From Pseudoclavibacter sp. AY1H1 (GTDB lineage Bacteria > Actinomycetota > Actinomycetes > Actinomycetales > Microbacteriaceae), in contig NZ_PSXX01000001.1 in NCBI RefSeq assembly GCF_002931055.1, positions 844,034 through 908,033 of the forward strand: a stretch of DNA of 64,000 nt, written 5' to 3'. Made by a program: the position numbers and the translations under genes. Shown here one piece after another: positions 8,560-16,598 of the stretch (position 1 is its first letter; every line of letters starts with the position of its first letter). A model generated the notes under the pieces. The model was not told the origin of the DNA, did no database searches, and worked only from the letters and a program-made list of their open reading frames with translations.

Positions 8560-9476
8560 TGCCAGCCCCCCAAGGCCTCATTCCCATTCTCGCGACGCCG
8601 TTCAATCCCGACGGCACGCTCGATCTCCCCAGCCTCCGCAGACTTACTGAGTTCTGCTTGGAAAGCGGAGTCGACGGAGTCGCTGTCAACGGCAACGCGA
8701 GCGAGGCCTTCGCGCTCACAGCATCGGAGCGCCGCTTGGTTCTCGAAGAAGTTCGCGCCGTGGCTGACGGCGCCGTTCCTGTCGTCGCGGGAGTGAACGC
8801 CATGTCGACAGTTACTGCCGTCGAACAGGCGAGAGATTCCTCCGAGCAGGGCGCCGATGTACTGATGGTCCTTCCGCCGTTCATGGTGAAACCCACCCCA
8901 CCGCAACTTCTCGACTTCTACGGCGAAGTCGCGAACACCTGCAGCGAGTTGGGTTCCGAGGTCATGCTGCAGGATGCTCCCGGCCCGACCGGAGTGCAGT
9001 TCCCAGTCGACACCATCGTGGAGCTGAGCCGAGTCACGGCTATCTCATCGGTGAAAGTCGAGGCACCGCCGACGGCAGAGAAGATCGACACTGTCGCCGC
9101 GAGCTGCGCTACACCCGAGTTCACCGTTCTGGGTGGGAACAACGCACAGCTCTGCCTCGAGGAATACGCTCGTGGCGCGACGGGCACCATGCCTGCGAGC
9201 GAATTCGTCGATGTCCTCAGACCTGTCCTTGATGCGTGGAACGCTGGAAATCATCTCGAAGCACGCCGCGGTTTCGCGTCCCTGCTGCCACTGATTCTCT
9301 TGGGTGTGCAACCCGGCCTCGCCTGGAGCGTGCACAAAGAAGTACTCGTGCTCCGCGGCATCATTGCTGCGGCGACCGTGAGGGCGCCCGCAAAGCCCCT
9401 GAGCGCTCGTTCGCGGGATGCACTCACAGCCGTCCTCTTGTCTCTCTCGATCCCGACTCCGGTATCGAGCCGGTGA
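8559..9476 (+). CDS. DapA-family aldolase/dehydratase, probably 2-keto-3-deoxy acid cleaving
   Basis: A 305-residue class I TIM-barrel lyase of the dihydrodipicolinate synthase family. The Schiff-base lysine is K166 (ISSVKVEAP). Two family landmarks differ. The usual GTTGE loop reads GNASE (residues 45-49), and the Tyr-Asn-x-Pro motif reads QDAP (138-141), so the usual catalytic Tyr is a Gln. It is therefore unlikely to be a true DapA and fits a sugar-acid aldolase or dehydratase. ATG overlaps the TGA of the dehydratase by one base, so the two are coupled and likely catalyse consecutive steps. Confidence 0.82.
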   Translation: MPAPQGLIPILATPFNPDGTLDLPSLRRLTEFCLESGVDGVAVNGNASEAFALTASERRLVLEEVRAVADGAVPVVAGVNAMSTVTAVEQARDSSEQGADVLMVLPPFMVKPTPPQLLDFYGEVANTCSELGSEVMLQDAPGPTGVQFPVDTIVELSRVTAISSVKVEAPPTAEKIDTVAASCATPEFTVLGGNNAQLCLEEYARGATGTMPASEFVDVLRPVLDAWNAGNHLEARRGFASLLPLILLGVQPGLAWSVHKEVLVLRGIIAAATVRAPAKPLSARSRDALTAVLLSLSIPTPVSSR

Positions 9477-9494
9477 TGACCGTATGCGAGGATG

Positions 9495-9704
9495 CAGTCC
9501 GGCAGTCATGAACGACGCGTGGTTTCGTTTTCGCATCCCAAGCGCGGTGGCGACTTTCTCACCGTCGTGGATCTCCGCGCTCGGACGGTCGGGCTCGTAG
9601 CGGCGGACTGGTTCCACTGTCCGAACATCAACATGCGAGGGCCGATTCAAGCGAGCAAGGACCTCTCTGGTGCAGCGCGGAGTGGTAGCAGCGGCACGAA
9701 GCAC
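9495..9704 (-). pseudogene. IS481-family transposase remnant
   Basis: The minus-strand frame reads TREVLARLNRPSHVDVRTV, then EPVRRYEPDRPSAEIHDGEK. This resembles the linker of IS481-type transposases between the helix-turn-helix and the DDE domain (typically ...LNRLSHLDR...PVRRYE...PGELIHVDVKK). The frame leaves similarity after the 'EIH' segment, and both the N-terminal half and the DDE core are missing, so it is a decayed fragment. Near-complementary arms AGGACCTCTCTGGTGC (9658-9673) and GCACCGAGAGGTCCT (9701-9715) flank its start. It lies in a 343-nt gap otherwise without a gene. Confidence 0.5.
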
Positions 9705-9819
9705 CGAGAGGTCCTCACTCTCATTCCTTGCCTACAGCGAATCGTCACCCACCAACCAACTGCCTGAGCATTACAACTAGCCGTCGCGCGTAGCTTGGAC
9801 CAGACTGTCTGGCGTGGCT

Positions 9820-10224
9820 ATGGGACACGAGACAACGATTACAGTCGTCGCGGGCGTTTTTCTTCAAGATGGAAACGTGCTCGCTTGCAGACGAGGCTCG
9901 GACAAAAGTGGGGCCGGATCATGGGAGTTCCCCGGTGGCAAAGTGGAACCTGGCGAGACACACGAGGTGGCGCTTGCTCGGGAGATTTCGGAGGAACTTT
10001 CCATCCAGGTCAACGTTCTAGAACTCGTCGATCGTTCGAGGACGACGCTGCAAGATGTGACCATCGACCTCAGCTGCTATTTCGTCGAGGCTCTTGAAAC
10101 TGAGCCCAGCAGCAGCACGGACCACGATCTTCTGCGCTGGGTCCCGATTAGCCAGCTCGCGGCTCTCGAATGGGCGAAACCAGATCTTCCAACTGTGGGG
10201 GCACTCATACGGAGCGTCGACTGA
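9820..10224 (+). CDS. Nudix hydrolase, MutT-like (8-oxo-dGTP or CTP pyrophosphohydrolase)
   Basis: A 134-residue single-domain Nudix enzyme. The complete Nudix box runs from GGKVEPGET to AREISEEL (about residues 36-58), with GSWEFPGGK before it as in MutT/NudG proteins. Such enzymes hydrolyse oxidised or non-canonical nucleoside triphosphates to the monophosphate and pyrophosphate. ATG 9820 is used; a GTG two codons upstream (9814) is also possible, and neither has a clear ribosome site. Its codon use is less GC-biased than core genes here. It ends 15 nt before the convergent restriction-like gene. Confidence 0.85.
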   Translation: MGHETTITVVAGVFLQDGNVLACRRGSDKSGAGSWEFPGGKVEPGETHEVALAREISEELSIQVNVLELVDRSRTTLQDVTIDLSCYFVEALETEPSSSTDHDLLRWVPISQLAALEWAKPDLPTVGALIRSVD

Positions 10225-10239
10225 GCCGGAACGCCCCGT

Positions 10240-11142
10240 TCACCAGTCGCTTTCGACGAAACCCTCTCCCACGCGCGTGTGGACCCGAACGTTGAGCTCG
10301 CGACAGAGCTCTGAGAGGTCGTCTTCCATGCGACCTGGCATGAGGATCGCCGGTTTCACGGGGTAGCCGGCTCGCCGCGCATTGTGCGCGTAGTCGAGCG
10401 ACTGCCCAATGGCCGTGCGAACGTACGAGCGAGCGGTGGATTTCTTCGCCTCGATGACTTCGCCCGCAGTGCTGTCGTAGAAGTCTGGACGGATCCGAGT
10501 GTTTCCGACTGTCAGCGACATGGACTGAACCACATGGTTCTTTGACTTCAGCCAGGTTCCGAATGCTGCCTGGAGATTGAATTCGACCCTCGATATCTCC
10601 AGTTCGCGAGGCTGCAGCTCGACAGTGAAGCCTCCCCATTCGGGCATGACCCAATCAGCGACGACGACTTGTTCAGCCTCGGGTGCGCCACTCGGCATGA
10701 GCCGCGCCACGTCCGCGTCGACCGGAGCGAGTAGGAAGATGATGCCGCGCCGGGATCCCCCCTCTACGTCCGGTATCTCCTGGTACTCGAACGCCGGGTC
10801 AGCAAGAGTGAAAGCGCCGACGTAGGTGGCATCAACTCCCCGCACTGTGAAGAGCCTGATCAGTCGACCATCTTGCACAGAGGACATGATGGCTGCGTTT
10901 CCGCGAAGAAACTGCTGATTACCGAGGGTTCCTTCACCCGTATACGCGTAAATTCCGTCGGCGCGGAGGCCTTCGTGGAGGTCGTACCCATATCGCTGCC
11001 CCTTCTTGGGGTCCGTGAAGATGAGGATATTCGGGTTTCCACGGGGAGTCGATATTCCCTGCTGTTGTTGCCCGCCCAGCATCTCGTGGATTCGGCGTCG
11101 CCGAAGGGTCTCACCGATGCGTATGGGCCAGGGGAAATCCAC
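10240..11142 (-). CDS. Putative modification-dependent restriction endonuclease (SRA-like + PD-(D/E)XK)
   Basis: A 300-residue two-domain protein. Residues 5-135 look like the SRA/YDG-type reader seen in ScoMcrA-like enzymes: GYDLHEGL, YAYTGEG, the NAAI segment, GRLIRLF and ATYVGAFTL. Residues 185-265 look like a PD-(D/E)XK nuclease: RIRPDFYD (D220), then EVIEAKK (E231, K233), followed by a helix with AIGQSLDYA. The combination suggests a type IV enzyme that recognises modified DNA and cuts it. No methyltransferase is adjacent, as expected for type IV. GTG start at 11142 with no clear ribosome site. The substrate modification is unknown. Confidence 0.65.
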   Translation of the reverse strand: MDFPWPIRIGETLRRRRIHEMLGGQQQQGISTPRGNPNILIFTDPKKGQRYGYDLHEGLRADGIYAYTGEGTLGNQQFLRGNAAIMSSVQDGRLIRLFTVRGVDATYVGAFTLADPAFEYQEIPDVEGGSRRGIIFLLAPVDADVARLMPSGAPEAEQVVVADWVMPEWGGFTVELQPRELEISRVEFNLQAAFGTWLKSKNHVVQSMSLTVGNTRIRPDFYDSTAGEVIEAKKSTARSYVRTAIGQSLDYAHNARRAGYPVKPAILMPGRMEDDLSELCRELNVRVHTRVGEGFVESDW

Positions 11143-11337
11143 GTTTCTAGACTAGCGATAGCCGTGCACGAGGAAAACCTCGCGGGTGCGTCTAGTTCAA
11201 GCCACACGCGCGCTCTCCCTCTCCACTCAGAGCTGAGCACCCAATTCCCCAGCACCCGGGCATTTCACGACATGAACTCTGGTCGCATAGGCTCGCCCGG
11301 TCTTCCTCGCTCTCCCCCACCTCTGGAGCCCCTCATC
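11143..11337. promoter_or_regulatory. Divergent intergenic region
   Basis: 195 nt between the starts of the restriction-like gene (minus) and the Excalibur lipoprotein (plus). It must hold both promoters, but no convincing -35/-10 pair or operator stands out by eye. Confidence 0.35.
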
Positions 11338-11787
11338 GTGAACTCCCCTCGCACCCCTAAGTCGCGCCTGCCCCGCCAAACCCTTTTGGCTGCAGCAGCG
11401 GCTCTTTCGATCGTCGCGTTCGGAGTGCTCAGTGGATGCGCGTCCGCGAGCGAGCCAGTCGCCGAGCCAGCCCCAACGGTCACCGTAACGGCGACGGCCA
11501 CGCTTCCCGTCGAGACGGTGACGGTCACCGTCACAGCGACCCCTGAAGTTGTCGTCCCCGCTGAAGAAGTCAGCGTTCCCGAGGCGGCACCCGCGGCGCC
11601 GGAGCCCGCACCTGAACCCGAAACGGCGCCAGTGCCGCTCGCCGCGGAACCGGTCGAGCAGCCGTCAAACGTTTACTACAAGAACTGCACCGCAGCTCGC
11701 GACGCAGGCGCAGCACCCGTCTACTCCGGGGATCCTGGCTACGGCCCACACCTCGACCGCGACGGTGACGGCATCGGCTGCGAGTAG
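11338..11787 (+). CDS. Excalibur calcium-binding domain lipoprotein
   Basis: A 149-residue predicted surface lipoprotein. Signal peptide with lipobox LSGC (about residues 32-35). A low-complexity stalk follows: Thr-Val-Thr-Ala repeats (residues 48-75), then Pro/Glu/Ala. The C-terminal Excalibur motif has Cys in YYKNCTAARDAGAAP and the calcium loop DRDGDGIGCE at the end, the two Cys probably bridged. GTG 11338 is chosen because GGAG lies 9 nt upstream and the signal peptide begins there; an ATG at 11272 is in frame but unlikely. Excalibur proteins are often extracellular, sometimes nuclease-linked; its function is unknown. Confidence 0.85.
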   Translation: MNSPRTPKSRLPRQTLLAAAAALSIVAFGVLSGCASASEPVAEPAPTVTVTATATLPVETVTVTVTATPEVVVPAEEVSVPEAAPAAPEPAPEPETAPVPLAAEPVEQPSNVYYKNCTAARDAGAAPVYSGDPGYGPHLDRDGDGIGCE

Positions 11788-11821
11788 CCAAATCGTCACC
11801 GGGTCTCGAACCAACAGCGGG

Positions 11822-12949
11822 TCAAGAGCGAGAGCGTTGAAACTGCAGTCGAGCAGTCGGATGCTCGAAGGACGCAATGATCTCAGCGTCTGATGCGGGG
11901 AGACCAAGTTCTACGAGGTACGGCGGCTCCGGCACCTCAGGCTCGTCGACGAATTGGCCCGCGTCCCAGCGGTCTCGGGTAGCTTCGACAGCTCTCTCGT
12001 AAGAATCCCACTGCTCTGCCGTGGGCTCCGGGTCCGACGGCACCACCTGAGTCTCGAGAGAGAACTCGGCCAGAACGTCGTCGACCGTCGGCTGCTCAAG
12101 CATGCGAGTCAACACGAGACGTTGCCATTCGTTCTCGCAGGAGGCGACAACCGCGTCGAAGGCGCTCTGGGTTCGTGCATCCCATGCACGCGCGAAGAGT
12201 TCTCGAGGCAAACCGATTCGCCGCTCGACGTCCATGGGCGGGAAACGACCATGGATACCTTCGAAGCCATCCACATTCTGGTCTTGCTGCCCCTGCTCGA
12301 AGGCACGCATCTGCTCGAAGGTCACGAACACAGCCGTCACCTCGCCGCTCTGCGTTCGCGAACCGATCCACTCACCAAGGGCCTCATCAATTGGATCCCC
12401 CTTGGCTGCAGCTTCCACCATCACTCGTTCGGTGGCTGCCCTCCACTGAGCGTCAGCGTCGTCCGAGGCTTCAGATTTGTCTGTGAGCTCTGGGGCGTTC
12501 CCCGGCTCCGATTGTTCCTCTCCGCTCAATGGCGCAAAGTGCTCAGAACACCGCTCAGCGTCCGAACGCATCATGCGCTGCATCTCAGCGCGGCGTTCGA
12601 TTGCGGCCTCGGCGCTCGCCGCCTGCTCGAGTTCAGGCAGACCGTTGACCGGGTTCAGCTGCAGCACCAAAGTGCGTGCCTTCTCTCGGGCGACAGCTGC
12701 AGGCCATATGCCGGCGATTACCGCGGCGCTCGAAGCCGGCAACACCTCGAGCACGAAGACCAGCGCCGAATATCCGCCGTCGAGAGCCACCAGTCGCGCC
12801 CGCGAGTCTGTTGCCCCGGGAACACGCTCAAGCCCGGGCGCGGAATCCGCACCGAATTCGAGCATCCGCCTGAAGAGCGTCTCGAGGGCTTTTCGTGCCT
12901 GCGGGTCAGCTTCGATACTGCGCTGACGGTTGATATAAATCGACGTCAT
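11822..12949 (-). CDS. Hypothetical protein with RelE/ParE-like N-terminus
   Basis: A 375-residue soluble, acidic protein of unknown function. Residues 1-105 (IYINRQRSIEADPQARKALE, FGADSAPGLERV, RLVALDGG..ALVFVLEV, then NPVNGLPEL) recall the RelE/ParE-like region found at the start of some actinobacterial UvrD/DEAD-type helicases. No helicase motifs follow. The remainder is Glu/Asp-rich and predicted helical, with no recognisable domain. ATG 12949 has GGAGAAG upstream; a TTG one codon earlier is in frame. It lies at the right edge of the low-GC stretch. A decapitated toxin-like fusion or an unrelated protein are both possible. Confidence 0.6.
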   Translation of the reverse strand: MTSIYINRQRSIEADPQARKALETLFRRMLEFGADSAPGLERVPGATDSRARLVALDGGYSALVFVLEVLPASSAAVIAGIWPAAVAREKARTLVLQLNPVNGLPELEQAASAEAAIERRAEMQRMMRSDAERCSEHFAPLSGEEQSEPGNAPELTDKSEASDDADAQWRAATERVMVEAAAKGDPIDEALGEWIGSRTQSGEVTAVFVTFEQMRAFEQGQQDQNVDGFEGIHGRFPPMDVERRIGLPRELFARAWDARTQSAFDAVVASCENEWQRLVLTRMLEQPTVDDVLAEFSLETQVVPSDPEPTAEQWDSYERAVEATRDRWDAGQFVDEPEVPEPPYLVELGLPASDAEIIASFEHPTARLQFQRSRS

Positions 12950-13025
12950 CAAGCTTCTCCCCCGTGCAACGATCAGCTTCCAACCATAGAGGCGACTGGT
13001 CCTCGCGTGAGGGCGGGAAAGTAAG

Positions 13026-13586
13026 TCAGCTCCCCTGCACGCACCCCGGCGGCAGCGAGTTCCCGCTGATGGCGAAGTCGTCGCAGGTGAGGAAGTGCGC
13101 CTGGTTGAGGCCGAGCGCGTAGGCCACCACGACGATGCCGCCGACCACGGCGACGATCAGCCAACGCCGATGCAGTGAAGTGCGGTCGACGAAGTCGGGC
13201 CACACGATGCGCAGCAGCACCCACAGTGTGAAGGGCACGCACACGAGCACGACGAGGATCGCGGCGAGGTCCACGAAGGCGACACCGAGGTTGCCCGAGT
13301 CGTCGTCGACGAGGAAGTTGAGGACCAGCCACATCGTCGGCACGAGCAGCAGCCCCGCGCGCCACAGCCTGCCCCACACCCTCCGCCGTTCGAGCAGCAC
13401 GAACACGAACGCGGCTGTCGATGCCGCCCAGAACCCGAGGATGTCGTCGAAGAACACCTCTCCCCACGCTCCGAGCGTGAACGCCGGCCACCAGGCGACC
13501 GCCGCCATGCCCACCATGACGACGCCGAGCGGCACGTCGCGCTGGCGCTCGTCGGCGGGCTCGTCGACCTCTCCTGGGGTGCTCAC
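13026..13586 (-). CDS. Hypothetical membrane protein
   Basis: A 186-residue integral membrane protein with an acidic N-terminal tail (about 20 residues) and five or six predicted membrane segments, e.g. VVMVGMAAVAWWPAFTL, FVDLAAILVVLVCVPF and LIVAVVGGIVVVAYALG. Two Cys (CDD and PPGCVQGS) lie in the C-terminal tail. No family assigned. GC and codon use are again typical of the core genome, so it marks the end of the accessory stretch. Confidence 0.75.
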   Translation of the reverse strand: MSTPGEVDEPADERQRDVPLGVVMVGMAAVAWWPAFTLGAWGEVFFDDILGFWAASTAAFVFVLLERRRVWGRLWRAGLLLVPTMWLVLNFLVDDDSGNLGVAFVDLAAILVVLVCVPFTLWVLLRIVWPDFVDRTSLHRRWLIVAVVGGIVVVAYALGLNQAHFLTCDDFAISGNSLPPGCVQGS

Positions 13587-13810
13587 CCTCGAAACGTAGC
13601 GCCGATGCCGCCGACTCGGAAGCCTCCGCGGCGACCCGCGGTCCCGGCCGAGCGCTTGTGCGTGATCTCAGCCCCGCATCCACCCATCGCCACCCAGCAA
13701 TTCGCTCCGCCTTCGCGTGTAGCTTTCTCTCACCCCGTGTGAGAAGTTGAGTCCACCGGCACCCGAGATTCACCAGAATCCCCGTAGCGCTTCGTACGAA
13801 GGAGCACCAG
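13587..13810. promoter_or_regulatory. Divergent promoter region before the esterase
   Basis: Gap between the minus-strand membrane protein and the plus-strand leader/esterase. It holds a small palindrome, TCTCAC-cccgt-GTGAGA (13728-13744), about 70 nt before the leader ATG; an operator is possible. Nothing else is evident. Confidence 0.35.
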
Positions 13811-13834
13811 ATGTCGTTCCCCGCGCGCGCATGA
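13811..13834 (+). other. Seven-codon leader ORF coupled to the esterase gene
   Basis: A strong ribosome site (GAAGGAG, 13798-13804) is followed 6 nt later by ATG 13811, which encodes MSFPARA and stops at TGA 13832-13834. That TGA overlaps the ATG of the esterase gene (ATGA). The esterase frame has no ribosome site of its own, so reinitiation from this leader is the simplest reading. Confidence 0.45.
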
Positions 13835-15135
13835 GCGCCATTCTCGAGCTGCCCATCGTCGACTCACCCGCGATGTGGATCATCTACCTCCTCGCGGTCG
13901 CCCTCACGATCACGCTGCTCGTGCGGGACCCCGACCCGAAGTGGTTCGTGCGCGCCTCCATCGGCGCCGTCGCGGGAGCGCTGCTCGGCATGGGCATCTA
14001 CTTCGCCGGCAACCTGCTCGACCTCTTCGGCGTGAACCTGCCCCTCATGGTCGGCGTGTGGACGACCGCCATGTTCGCGGGCGTCGGCCTCGCCATCGCT
14101 TCCTTCCCGGACGCGAAGCCGTGGCGCAAGGTCGTCGCGAGCGTCGCCATCCTCGCCTACCTCCTCGCGGGGGCAACCGGCATCAACGCGTTCTACGGCC
14201 TCAACCCCACCCTCGGCTCCGTCTTCGGCGACGTCGAAGAAGCGCAGATCTCACTCCCGGACTCCAACCCAGACAACCGGGCCGCACCCGCGCAGCCCCT
14301 CTCGGCAACCTGGCAGGCGCCAAGCAACATGCCCTCCGTCGGCGAGCGCGGCTCGGCCCCCATCCCCGGGACCGAATCCGGCTTCGTGGCGCGAGACGCG
14401 GGCATCTACCTGCCCCCGGCGGCTCTGGTCGACAACGCCCCCGCTCTCCCCGTGATCATCATGATGATGGGATACCCGGGAAACCCCGACGGCACGATCA
14501 TCAGCGACGTTCTCGACGAGTTCGCCGCCAAGAACAACGGCCTCGCGCCGATCGTCATCATCGCTGACCAACTCGGCGCCGCCGGCGTCCAGGACCCGGC
14601 CTGCGCCGACTCCGCAAAATACGGGAACGCCGAGACCTACATCACGACGGACGTCGTCAACTGGGCGAACACGAACCTCAACGTCATCAAAGACCCCAAG
14701 TACTGGACCATCGCCGGCTACTCGAACGGCGGCGGCTGCGCCGCGAAATACGGCGCCAAGCACCCCGACCTCTTCAAGAACGTCATCAGCGTCTCGGGCG
14801 AGGAGTTCCCCGGTTCCGAGGGCGCCGATGCTGCGACCGCCGACATCTACGGCGGTGACACGACCGCTTTCGAAGCCTCCAAGCCCATCAACATCATGAA
14901 GGCTGCCCCCGCCGGCAGCTACTCCGGTATGACCGCGATCTTTACCGCCGGCAGCGAAGACCCCACGTTCGCCGCCGCGGCAACGGCCGTCTCGCAAGCG
15001 GCCGAGGCAGTCGGCATCGCCACAACCCTGTTCCTCGTGCAGGGCGCCGACCACGGCGGCGACGCCGTCAGCGGCGGCCTCACCGAGGGCTTCGACGTGC
15101 TCTACCCCGTGCTCGGACTCTCTACCGGCACCTGA
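13831..15135 (+). CDS. Membrane-anchored alpha/beta-hydrolase (esterase, mycolyltransferase-like fold)
   Basis: A 434-residue protein. Three or four membrane segments occupy residues 1-115, followed by an extracytoplasmic linker and an esterase D/antigen 85-type alpha/beta-hydrolase domain. The nucleophile elbow is GYSNGGGCA, a likely acid is in GSEDPTF and the His in QGADHGG. Such proteins in actinobacteria act on cell-envelope or secreted esters; the substrate is not predictable. The start is ATG 13831 because it overlaps the stop of a short leader ORF that carries the only ribosome site. A frameshift reading is less likely, since nothing upstream continues the fold. Confidence 0.85.
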   Translation: MSAILELPIVDSPAMWIIYLLAVALTITLLVRDPDPKWFVRASIGAVAGALLGMGIYFAGNLLDLFGVNLPLMVGVWTTAMFAGVGLAIASFPDAKPWRKVVASVAILAYLLAGATGINAFYGLNPTLGSVFGDVEEAQISLPDSNPDNRAAPAQPLSATWQAPSNMPSVGERGSAPIPGTESGFVARDAGIYLPPAALVDNAPALPVIIMMMGYPGNPDGTIISDVLDEFAAKNNGLAPIVIIADQLGAAGVQDPACADSAKYGNAETYITTDVVNWANTNLNVIKDPKYWTIAGYSNGGGCAAKYGAKHPDLFKNVISVSGEEFPGSEGADAATADIYGGDTTAFEASKPINIMKAAPAGSYSGMTAIFTAGSEDPTFAAAATAVSQAAEAVGIATTLFLVQGADHGGDAVSGGLTEGFDVLYPVLGLSTGT

Positions 15136-15179
15136 ACGAGCTCCCGCCAGCCCTCGGCCACCACGCTCACGAGCGACAG

Positions 15180-16598
15180 CTAGGGGCGGGCCGACCCCAC
15201 AGCGTCACGCGCTTCCGCAACGCGCCCCACCCGACGCCTCACGAGCGTCCACGCGATGCCGAGAACGACGAACCACACCGGGGTCAACAGCAGCGGCCCC
15301 CGAGTGTCGTCGAACATGCCGAGCACCACGAGCATGAAGACGAAGAACCCGAGCACCACCCACGAGAGCGGCACCCCGAAACGCAGCCGGTAGGCGGATG
15401 CGGCATGCAGCTCGGGACGGCGGCGCCGGTACACGAGGTACGACGCGAGGATCATCGACCACACGAAGATGAAGAGAATCGACGAGACCGCCGTGACGAG
15501 CTGGAACGCGTCGTCGAAGATCAACCCGAGCGATCCGCCCAGCAGCACGACCCCACACGACAGCAGCAGGGCACGGCCAGGCACGGCTGTCCGTGTCAGC
15601 TTCCCGAACATCGCGGGAGCCTGCCTCCTCGTCGCGAGGCCGTAGGCCATGCGACTCGAGGAGAAGAAGCCGCTGTTCGCGGCTGACACCGCCGACGTCA
15701 TCACCACGGCGTTGATGAGGGCCGCCGCCCCACCGAGACCGATGAGCAGGAAGAGCGCCACGAATGGGCTCTCGCTCGGGTCGATCTCGCTCCACGGCGT
15801 CACGCACATGATGACGCCGAGCGCGAGCACATAGAAGAAGAGGATGCGCATCGGCACCTGGTTGATCGCCTTCGGCAGGTTCTTCTCAGGATCCTTCGCC
15901 TCGGCCGCCGTCGTGCCGACGAGCTCGATACCCGCGAACGCGAAGATCGCGATCTGGAAGCCGCCAAGGAACCCGATGAGACCGTTCGGGAAGAAGCCGC
16001 CGTCGTCCCACAGATGCGTGACGCTCGCCGTATCCCCGTCCGGAGCCGTGAACGCCGTCGCGATGAGGAAGATGCCGACCACGATCAGCCCGAGAATCGT
16101 GACCACCTTGATGAGCGCGAACCAGAACTCGGCCTCTCCGAACGCCTTCACGGCGATGAGATTCAACGCCAGCACAAACGCGACCGCGATGACCATCGGC
16201 ACCCAACCGGGAAGATCCGGCCACCAGAACCTCGCATACGTCTGCACGCCCACCATGTCGGCCGTCGCGATCGAGATGAGACACAGCCAATACGTCCAGC
16301 CGATGAAGAAGCGCGCCCATTCACCGAGATAGTCGGCGGCGAAGTCCTGGAAGGTGCGATAGCCGAGATTCGAGAGCAGCAGCTCCCCCATCGCCCGCAT
16401 CATCACGAACAGCATCGCCCCGACGACGACATACACGAGCAGAATCGACGGGCCAGCCTTATGGATGCCGATGCCGGAACCCAGGAAGAGTCCCGTTCCG
16501 ATCGCACCGCCGATAGCGATCAGCTGAATGTGTCGGTTGCTGAGACCGCGCTCAAGGGATGGCCCGGCAGTTGGGGAATCGCCTTCGATACCGCTCAT
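15180..16598 (-). CDS. APC-superfamily amino-acid permease (CycA-like)
   Basis: A 472-residue permease with 12 predicted membrane segments. The N-terminal signature LERGLSNRHIQLIAIGGAIG followed by GTGLFLGSG is very close to that of CycA (D-serine/D-alanine/glycine:H+ symporter) and other amino-acid transporter family members. PGWVPMVIAVAFVLALNL and the FFSSSRMAYGLA segment are also typical. It imports amino acids by proton symport across the inner membrane. Convergent with the esterase, 44 nt between stops. Substrate choice within the family is uncertain, so no symbol is given. Confidence 0.88.
   Translation of the reverse strand: MSGIEGDSPTAGPSLERGLSNRHIQLIAIGGAIGTGLFLGSGIGIHKAGPSILLVYVVVGAMLFVMMRAMGELLLSNLGYRTFQDFAADYLGEWARFFIGWTYWLCLISIATADMVGVQTYARFWWPDLPGWVPMVIAVAFVLALNLIAVKAFGEAEFWFALIKVVTILGLIVVGIFLIATAFTAPDGDTASVTHLWDDGGFFPNGLIGFLGGFQIAIFAFAGIELVGTTAAEAKDPEKNLPKAINQVPMRILFFYVLALGVIMCVTPWSEIDPSESPFVALFLLIGLGGAAALINAVVMTSAVSAANSGFFSSSRMAYGLATRRQAPAMFGKLTRTAVPGRALLLSCGVVLLGGSLGLIFDDAFQLVTAVSSILFIFVWSMILASYLVYRRRRPELHAASAYRLRFGVPLSWVVLGFFVFMLVVLGMFDDTRGPLLLTPVWFVVLGIAWTLVRRRVGRVAEARDAVGSARP

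Noticed and set aside
8559..9476. Genuine dihydrodipicolinate synthase (lysine pathway)
   Set aside because: The catalytic Tyr and the GTTGE loop are changed, and the gene is coupled to a sugar-acid dehydratase-like gene.
13811..13834. Frameshift in the esterase gene
   Set aside because: The sequence before ATG 13831 in either frame shows no continuation of the esterase; a coupled leader explains the ribosome-site position better.
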